The notes beneath the pieces are model-generated. The model was not told the DNA's origin and ran no database searches. It saw nothing but the letters and a program-made list of their open reading frames with translations. A DNA stretch of 61,693 bases, taken from positions 1 to 61,693 of the IMG/VR virus record IMGVR_UViG_3300047497_000011. One strand, given 5' to 3'. Positions 56,626 to 61,693 of this stretch are shown here, one piece after another; the stretch's first letter is position 1; each line of letters begins with the position of its first letter. The translations under genes and the position numbers were made by a program. This stretch comes from a virus.

Positions 56626-57432
56626 TTAGGTCTCCGTTGTTTGGGTTGTGAAGCGATTGATTTGGCCTTGGACCCAGGCCAAGGGATCGGCGAGTAGTGG
56701 GTCACTGATATGCGCTGCGCCGATGAACAGCGTATCCGCTTTGCGGTAGCCAAGGCGGGCCGTTAAGTTGTCGTAGTAACGCTCTGGTGCGCCGTAGAGA
56801 AAGCCCCTGGGCCAGCCGCCGCTGAAGTTATTGAGAGTTCGGGCCATATCGTAGGTGATACGTCTGGCGTAGCCGGCGGATGTTAGCATCCAACAGGCCG
56901 TCGCCAAGTCGAGCGGCGTGGTATTGATGCGGTTGATGATGACGGTTTCGCCCGAGCCGTCTTTTGGCCCGTCTAGCATGGCAATGGCACAGAGGTTGAC
57001 GGGACGAAGCCGCGATAGCGCCATGGCGGCGGCGAGGATAACGATGCCACGGCGTTCTAGGACGGCGGACGATACGCCGGCCGAGCTTGTCGTAACCGTT
57101 AGGATGTTGACTGGCGCACGTTCGTCCGGAACGTGGACTTGCCGCCGCATGGGCGTGGGCAAGCCCGCAAGAACGTCAGGGACCCAAGGAAACGCGCCAG
57201 CGGGGGCACGCTCCCAGGCTCGGCGTGGGGTCTCTATCGCCAGATCAAGCTTGGCTAGCATAGCCTCCGCTTGCGGCACCAAGGCGGCGTTGCCGCTTTC
57301 GGCATAGCGCGCCGTGTCCGCCGGGCTTTCGTGGTTATACCAGGCGGAGCCCATGGGGCTGCCGTTGCGTAGGCCGCCGCTGGCAAACCAGGCCGAGCGC
57401 AGCTCTGCGAGCGAAGCGTAGTGCTTTATCAT
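56626..57432 (-). CDS. Unknown protein paired with the CobS-like ATPase, 268 aa
   Basis: The ATG overlaps the stop of the ATPase gene, so the two are made together. VNILTVTTSSAGVSSAVLER, IVILAAAMALSRLRPVNLCA, ETVIINRINTTPLDLATACW and KADTLFIGAAHISDP give alternating strands and helices like a Rossmann or von Willebrand A fold, without a clear metal motif. In CobS/CobT and MoxR systems an ATPase works with a vWA partner, so this could be the partner (inference). I think it belongs to a phage-specific DUF. Confidence 0.6.
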   Translation of the reverse strand: MIKHYASLAELRSAWFASGGLRNGSPMGSAWYNHESPADTARYAESGNAALVPQAEAMLAKLDLAIETPRRAWERAPAGAFPWVPDVLAGLPTPMRRQVHVPDERAPVNILTVTTSSAGVSSAVLERRGIVILAAAMALSRLRPVNLCAIAMLDGPKDGSGETVIINRINTTPLDLATACWMLTSAGYARRITYDMARTLNNFSGGWPRGFLYGAPERYYDNLTARLGYRKADTLFIGAAHISDPLLADPLAWVQGQINRFTTQTTET

Positions 57433-58970
57433 GCTGCGTCCTCCGCAAGTGCGTTCGCTAGCGCGTTGTAGTCAGTGTCAGCATCATCTTCCGACAGGAG
57501 TAGGTCATCCCCCTCGGAAATGATGTCTGGCGTTGCCGCCACCGTTGCCTGCGGGGTAGCGTATTCTTCGATCGCCGAGACCTTGGGCAGCGAGGCAACA
57601 ACGTCGGCACAGGCGGTGAGTGTGTCGTCCAGCCGAAGGCTGTTGTATTGCGCCTCGTCGATGCCGGCCTTGAGAACTTGTTCCGCCGTTTCCTCCGGCG
57701 TGAAGCCCGCTTGCAGCAAGGCTAGGCCGGAGAAGGTTGCCCTCGGTGAGACGATGACTTTTAGGCCCTGCCGGGCGGCGGCAGACCGCGCCGCTAGGAT
57801 GACGTTGTGCCAGGCTTCGCCAAGCCGGCCCCATTGTGCCGTGGCGACGGCCTTCTCAAGAGCCTCGTCCACGGGCCAGTGGATTTTGGGATGGAAGCGG
57901 TCAAGTGACGCCGCATCAAGCTTCGTGCGGCCCACGTAGTCGTTCGTTGCGCCGTGGCCCCATGTGTTGGCGCAGGCGATAACGCAGGCGTCGGGATGGC
58001 GGCGGACTAAGCCGCCAGGGGTCGAGACGAAGCCGTTGGCTAGGGCGGAATTGAGCGCCAATAGGGCCGATGGCAGCCAGTTATCAATCTCATCGGCAAC
58101 ATAGATGCCGCCGCCGGTGTAGATGCGGAGGAACTCGGTGCTGACTACTTCGCCCTGGGCGTTGCGGAAACCGAGGACTTTGTAATCGGCGTCGAGGGAG
58201 CCATCAGCGCCGAACGGAAGTGACATGGCCTTGGCGACATTTTCCGCCGCCGTGGTCTTGCCGGAGCCGGTCGGGCCGGTGAGCCAGACGTTCAGTCGAA
58301 AGCCCCGATGGTCACGAGCGTTCACGGCTCGGAGGAGTTTGGGGAAGCACTTGTGCTGAAGGCCGATGTTGGTGGCGCTTGCGCCGCCGCCAGCGGTGGA
58401 GACGATTTCAATGCGCCGAGGCGGCATCAATTCGTCCACAAGGTTCCGCGCTGCCGAGCGGGCTAGTTCGCGGATTTGGTCCTTGGCGGTCGGGTCGAGG
58501 CGGATAACCGCGCCGTCGAGTTTGGCCTGGGTCAGCTTGCCGACGGTGCCTTCGATCTGGCGGAACAAGTCTTTGAGCCAGCGTTCCGTTTGAGCGGCGG
58601 TCATACCGGCGGCGGCGCCGCTTGCGCTGTTACCTTCCGACTGAATGCCATCGCCTGCGCCAGCCTCGGCATCGGCGCTGTCGTCATCCATGTCGCCGAG
58701 GAGTGCCCAGTGCGGGTTCACTCGGTTCCGCCAAGTGTGCAGATAGCCGCTTGCCAGGTAGGCTTTGACGAGCGACTGATCGAGGGCTTGATTGGCGTCC
58801 TTCGGCGGGATGCCAGAGGAAACGAGAAAATTGTGGATTAGGAGCCGAGTGTTGGCACGGTCCGTCTGCATGAAGCTATAGAGCTTCGTCTCGTTTTCGT
58901 TGTTGCGGGTGTTAGGCGGAAAGCCGAAGGCTTTGATGCAGTTCTCGGTGTTGTATTGGAGGGATGGCAT
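57429..58970 (-). CDS. CobS/MoxR-like AAA+ ATPase
   Basis: 513 residues. Walker A GPTGSGKTT (232-240), Walker B GIYVADEIDNW (288-298), sensor 1 VIACANTWGHG, then DRFHPKIHWPVDEAL with a likely Arg finger. An acidic N-terminal region (about 90-130) and an acidic C-terminus (LLLSEDDADTDYNAL) flank the core. The AAA+ core is typical of phage CobS-like proteins, proposed to remodel a partner complex. Coupled with the gene at 56626. Palindrome copy 11 lies 55 bases before its start. Confidence 0.85.
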   Translation of the reverse strand: MPSLQYNTENCIKAFGFPPNTRNNENETKLYSFMQTDRANTRLLIHNFLVSSGIPPKDANQALDQSLVKAYLASGYLHTWRNRVNPHWALLGDMDDDSADAEAGAGDGIQSEGNSASGAAAGMTAAQTERWLKDLFRQIEGTVGKLTQAKLDGAVIRLDPTAKDQIRELARSAARNLVDELMPPRRIEIVSTAGGGASATNIGLQHKCFPKLLRAVNARDHRGFRLNVWLTGPTGSGKTTAAENVAKAMSLPFGADGSLDADYKVLGFRNAQGEVVSTEFLRIYTGGGIYVADEIDNWLPSALLALNSALANGFVSTPGGLVRRHPDACVIACANTWGHGATNDYVGRTKLDAASLDRFHPKIHWPVDEALEKAVATAQWGRLGEAWHNVILAARSAAARQGLKVIVSPRATFSGLALLQAGFTPEETAEQVLKAGIDEAQYNSLRLDDTLTACADVVASLPKVSAIEEYATPQATVAATPDIISEGDDLLLSEDDADTDYNALANALAEDAA

Positions 58971-59005
58971 GTGGTGTTCCGTTGGTTAGGGTTAAGGGAG
59001 GCGTA

Positions 59006-59044
59006 TAAGCATGGGTAAGAGGGTGACCCTTGCGTGTATGCTTT
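59006..59044. repeat. Dispersed 39-bp palindrome, copy 11
   Basis: Core GAGGGTGACCCTT is centred on 59025, with flanks TAAGCATGGGTAA and GCGTGTATGCTTT. Intergenic, 55 bases before the CobS-like start and 9 bases beyond the stop of the 130-aa gene. Confidence 0.95.
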
Positions 59045-59052
59045 AGCGTAGG

Positions 59053-59445
59053 CTACAGCACACTCTCATCGGCCGGTATCGCCTTGGGCGACCCGGCTGC
59101 GCCGGCGGCGGGCTTCGCTGTGCGGACGCCGGCGGGGCGAGTGATAACCCGGTCGGCAAATTCCACGCCCAGATGCCTTGCATGTGCGGCGTAGAAGTAG
59201 TTACGACGGTGCAAGGCGGCGGCTTGCGCCGCTTCGGTCTCCGCTTCGCGTTTGCGGGTGGCGGCGAGTTGGTCGGCGGCGACCGCCAAGTAGTTCCGTA
59301 GGTCTTGGGCTTCCAGCCCTCGGGTTATGTATTCCCGGCACCGGGCGCCGTTGACGTAGAACTCGGCCATAAGCGTGCCATCATCCTGTAGTTCGATGAC
59401 GATGCGCGGCTTACGGAAGTCGCGCTTGACGGTTCCATCGGACAT
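59053..59445 (-). CDS. Hypothetical protein, 130 aa, with ADESVL tail
   Basis: GAAGGTCAACGCCT precedes the ATG. A small strand domain (PRIVIELQDDGTLMAEFYVN), a helix (LRNYLAVAADQLAATRKREA), a further region, then an Ala/Gly/Pro linker and the end PADESVL. The tail is shared with the genes at 59467 and 51206. Unknown role. Confidence 0.6.
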   Translation of the reverse strand: MSDGTVKRDFRKPRIVIELQDDGTLMAEFYVNGARCREYITRGLEAQDLRNYLAVAADQLAATRKREAETEAAQAAALHRRNYFYAAHARHLGVEFADRVITRPAGVRTAKPAAGAAGSPKAIPADESVL

Positions 59446-59466
59446 AGGCGTTGACCTTCGCTTGTG

Positions 59467-59811
59467 TTAGAGGATGCTTTCGTCCGCGAGGCGTGCCGTA
59501 GGCGGCGGCGCAGCCCGCGTGGCGGCAGGCTTATCCTTCCTACTGCTGGCGTTGCGCGACGATGGAATTTCACCGCGTAGCGTTGCTTGCATGTTGGCGT
59601 AGCCTTGTTCCGTCAGAACGATTGGCGCTTCCTGCAGCGGCGGCGGTGGGGTCCACGGCGTGCCGGTTGCGGACCGGGCCGCAACGAAGACTTGCGCGGT
59701 GAACCATGCGGGCACGTCGCGGGTTAGATCGTGCGCCATGACTACGCTGGCGTCGGCGTAGCGGACTTCGTAAGGCTTGCCGTCAAAGGTATAGGTTTCG
59801 CTTGCGAGCAT
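59467..59811 (-). CDS. Hypothetical protein, 114 aa, with ADESIL tail
   Basis: ATG 59811 has AAAGGACC upstream. Strand start (ETYTFDGKPYEVRYADASVV), helix AWFTAQVFVAARSATG, a Pro-rich stretch and a charged linker ending in LADESIL. Codons of the tail differ from those in the other ADESIL genes, so the tail is held at the protein level. Confidence 0.6.
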   Translation of the reverse strand: MLASETYTFDGKPYEVRYADASVVMAHDLTRDVPAWFTAQVFVAARSATGTPWTPPPPLQEAPIVLTEQGYANMQATLRGEIPSSRNASSRKDKPAATRAAPPPTARLADESIL

Positions 59812-59885
59812 CGGTAGGTCCTTTACTTGTAACCGCTTAGGTGCGGGTTCGGGTTGCCGCCAGCTAGTAGCGCGATCTTGTGAAG

Positions 59886-60011
59886 CTAGTGCTGTGACAA
59901 CAGGGCGGTGACATGGGCCAGCGGCACGGCAATAGCGTGCTGGGCCGCAAGCGTAATGCCGTAGGCGTAAGCGAGCCATGTGGTGATAAGGATGGTAGCG
60001 GTGCGGAGCAT
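59886..60011 (-). CDS. 41-residue membrane protein
   Basis: ATG 60011 has GGAGG 10 bases upstream; longer starts lack this. A hydrophobic helix (TATILITTWLAYAYGITLAA) is followed by a shorter one. Role unknown. Confidence 0.45.
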   Translation of the reverse strand: MLRTATILITTWLAYAYGITLAAQHAIAVPLAHVTALLSQH

Positions 60012-60224
60012 TGTTCCGAAGCCTCCGGTTGGGCCGAGGCAGGATTGCCGCGGGTCAATGGACATAATGCCACAAGGGCGCAATCGTTGCAAGGTTTAGT
60101 TTCAAACGCAACCACATACACTTGTATTCCGCCCGCCCGCCTAGCTGCCCTGCGTTCGGAGGGCGCAAGTAACGCATGGTCCGAAGGGAGGGTTGGCACG
60201 CTTACGCCGGCGCTAGGTGATAGG

Positions 60225-60570
60225 TTAATCCTTCCGACCGCTTGCGACTGCGGTTGGTTGGTAACCTTCGGACTCGGCCATAAGCTTTGCTACGAGTTCG
60301 TCCGACAGGGGGATTGGCCCCGCCGGCGGGAAGAGAACGCCAGGCGGCGTCGGCGTGGCGCTAACGTCTGGCGGCGCGGTGAAGTCTGGGGCGTAGGTGA
60401 CCGAAGATTGCGGCGCAACCTGCGCCGCAGGCGGGGGCGGAGAGGTGTATCCTTCCGACCGGGCTGGCACTTGCGCCGCAGGCGGGGATTGGTAGGTATA
60501 TCCTTCCGACTGTGTTTGTGGCGCTTGCGGTGCTTGCGGAGGCTGGAAGGCATATCCTTCCGACTGCATC
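60225..60570 (-). repeat. GTCGGAAGGAT(AT) word repeated in the SEGY gene
   Basis: The word GTCGGAAGGAT appears four times on the - strand (near 60233, 60448, 60503 and 60559). Three copies continue as ATRCC or ACACC. Near-identical words occur on the + strand at 1683-1698 (non-coding) and 3593-3608 (coding SEGYTYP). Confidence 0.6.
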
Positions 60571-60911
60571 GCTTGCGCGCGCGCCCGCTTGCGCGCCATG
60601 TAGCGAGCAGCGCGTTCATTCTCTGCCCGATGGGCGCGAAAGTGCGCCCGCTCGTCTGCCAGGGCGCGGTATAGCGCGGGTGGTATCTCGCCCGACGCAA
60701 GCGTATCGAAGATATAGATTAGCTTCGCTTGTAGCGCCGCTAGGCTGGCTTTCGCTGGCGCGTTAGCTGTGTGTTCGATCGCTGCGCCGAGTGTGTCACG
60801 TATGTCTTCCATGGTTAGGGTTTTGGCGACTGCGGTTAGGGCGTCCGCCAGGGCGATTGCTTGCTCGCCGACTTCGATCAGCCTTAGCATGCGTTCTTGG
60901 GTTATGGGCAT
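60225..60911 (-). CDS. Helical protein with repeated SEGY motifs, 228 aa
   Basis: GAGGAACTTCCC precedes the ATG. First gene of the - strand arm. Residues 1-115 are helical (ERMLRLIEVGEQAIALADAL, ending in a basic patch ARKRARAQ). Residues 115-228 are Pro/Ala/Gln-rich and carry SEGYAF, SEGYTY, SEGYTS and SEGYQP. The repeated Tyr motifs in a disordered tail look like docking peptides. Being nearest the control region, it is likely expressed very early. No family recognised. Confidence 0.6.
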   Translation of the reverse strand: MPITQERMLRLIEVGEQAIALADALTAVAKTLTMEDIRDTLGAAIEHTANAPAKASLAALQAKLIYIFDTLASGEIPPALYRALADERAHFRAHRAENERAARYMARKRARAQAMQSEGYAFQPPQAPQAPQTQSEGYTYQSPPAAQVPARSEGYTSPPPPAAQVAPQSSVTYAPDFTAPPDVSATPTPPGVLFPPAGPIPLSDELVAKLMAESEGYQPTAVASGRKD

Positions 60912-61136
60912 GGGAAGTTCCTCGGACTGGTGGATGTTGGCGCGGGATGTTGGCGCGAGTGTGTAGGGAGTTTATGGGGCGCATATGTTGGTGTCATCAC
61001 TCATAAGGGTGCCAATGTTAGTGTAATTGTTTTCCCTGTATGCTTATGGCGCTTGCGACTGGCGACTTAGTCGGCCGGTTCCGCGCCTGCGTTCGCTTGC
61101 GCGCCGCCTATGGTGCCACCTACGGTAATTTATTCA

Positions 61137-61152
61137 TTTTTTTTTTTTTTTT
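61137..61152. repeat. Run of 16 T
   Basis: Sixteen T in a row after TAATTTATTCA in otherwise GC-rich DNA. It could be an unwinding element, a terminator tail or an assembly artefact. Length in such runs is often misread. Confidence 0.85.
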
Positions 61153-61219
61153 CCGAGCAAGTTAGTCCGAAGGGCTTGGAATAGCTTGCTGGACCGAGGG
61201 GAGGGCAGGGCAAGGGTTT

Positions 61220-61258
61220 TAAGCATACATGCAAGGGTGACCCTCGCGTATATGCGTA
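61220..61258. repeat. Dispersed 39-bp palindrome, copy 12
   Basis: Core AAGGGTGACCCTC is centred on 61239, with flanks TAAGCATACATGC and GCGTATATGCGTA. Non-coding; about 330 bases before the first - strand gene. With copy 1 it would lie in the same control region if the ends join. Confidence 0.95.
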
Positions 61259-61624
61259 GATCGCCGAAGGCTTGCCGACGCCCACATGGGATAGAGACTG
61301 GTGACGATTGGCAAGGGGACGTGTGTATTGGCGTGAGTGATAGCCTTATGAGTTATGACGCCAATGCTTACGCCACATAACAACATGGTTTGCTCGCACC
61401 AACGATCGCGCCAATACTCGCACTCTGCGCCAAGCCCTCGGAACGCCAGCACGTTGCCACAAGCGCCATATACGCGCCAGCGGTGCGCCAGCAGCGCACC
61501 AACGCCATCAGCAACGCCATGTCGCCCATACCGCCCGCGTTGCACCAGGGCGCGCTACGCCCATCGACATACCGCCTGCGGTGCGCCCTGCGTCGCTTGT
61601 CACAAGCTTTGACCCAGCGGTGCG

Positions 61625-61638
61625 TTTTTTTTTTTTTT
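61625..61638. repeat. Run of 14 T
   Basis: Fourteen T in a row, 55 bases from the right edge, flanked by GCG and CCGACAAACG. Similar context to the run at 61137 (both end TTCCGA). Confidence 0.85.
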
Positions 61639-61693
61639 CCGACAAACGCTTGCGCTATCGCGCCAAGTATGATCTAGTGCCCTTGGTTGCTGA

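Larger units (their letters stand above)
60912..61693. other. Non-coding right end, candidate control region or origin
   Basis: No convincing gene on either strand; the frames here have no ribosome sites and odd composition. The stretch holds palindrome copy 12, two long T tracts, an AT-rich patch at 61125-61152 and many TTGGCG/CGCCAA words (for example 60940, 60951, 61328, 61361, 61408, 61428, 61660). This mix of repeated words and AT-rich DNA is what a replication origin often looks like. Confidence 0.45.

Noticed and set aside
60443-60570. SEGY repeats as a collagen-like or phase-variable tract
   Set aside because: The repeats are few, irregular in spacing and not in pure tandem, so slippage is unlikely.
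388-61258. The palindromes as a CRISPR array or as ordinary terminators
   Set aside because: They are single copies spaced by kilobases, with no spacers. None is followed by a T-run, and arm mismatches are not compensated as expected for RNA hairpins.
61186-61545. Open frames on both strands over palindrome copy 12
   Set aside because: They only read through the palindrome, have no ribosome sites and show no recognisable protein.
1-61693. tRNA genes, integrase, transposase or attachment sites
   Set aside because: I looked for tRNA T-loop patterns and for recombinase or transposase motifs in the translated frames and found none that I could support.

Overview
The window looks like the nearly complete or complete genome of a tailed phage with a long non-contractile tail (siphovirus). 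It probably infects an alphaproteobacterium. The base composition is GC-rich. The tail tip follows the order seen in gene transfer agents: two DUF2460 proteins, a DUF2163 protein, an NlpC/P60 peptidase and a large phage-tail_3 type protein. The head genes are an HK97-type set. I see no integrase, no CI-like repressor, no tRNA and no CRISPR array, so a lytic lifestyle is likely but not proven.

Layout. Positions 1-1098 hold the 3-prime end of a gene, a strong terminator and about 900 bases of non-coding DNA. From 1.1 to 36.0 kb everything reads on the + strand. This arm carries the small terminase, a block of nucleotide and nuclease genes, the large terminase, two sugar-modification-like enzymes, the portal, the protease/scaffold, the capsid, the connectors, the tail tube and frameshifted tail chaperones. 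It continues with the tape measure, surface proteins, the tail tip, and a lysis cassette (membrane protein, GH108 muramidase, holin-like protein). From 36.1 to 60.9 kb everything reads on the - strand. This arm holds replication, recombination and DNA metabolism: class II ribonucleotide reductase, NADAR protein, helicase-like ATPase, a family A DNA polymerase broken into two genes, ParB-methyltransferase, Sak4-like ATPase, Cas4/RecB-like nuclease, RNase HI, GHKL ATPase and CobS-like AAA+ ATPase. Many small proteins lie among them. The two arms converge on paired hairpins near 36.05-36.11 kb. The last 780 bases (60.9-61.7 kb) are non-coding, with two long poly-T tracts and repeated TTGGCG words. 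If the ends join, this forms one control region of about 1.9 kb between divergent arms.

The most striking feature is a family of twelve 39-bp imperfect palindromes with core RAGGGTSACCCTY. They are scattered over the whole genome on both arms. Nine of them have their centre 36 to 66 bases upstream of a start codon. Their mismatches do not compensate across the dyad, which suggests a DNA site for a dimeric protein more than an RNA hairpin. They look like the operators or unit-boundary elements of an undescribed genome-wide regulatory circuit.

Other notable points are a shared C-terminal tail (ADESIL-like) on four otherwise unrelated early proteins, the split of the DNA polymerase inside its proofreading domain, and two small genes interrupted by single in-frame stops (one TAG, one TGA). 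There is also a portal fused to a pyrophosphatase-like domain, and a probable ATT start for the large terminase. All functional names rest on reading motifs by eye; no database search was run.
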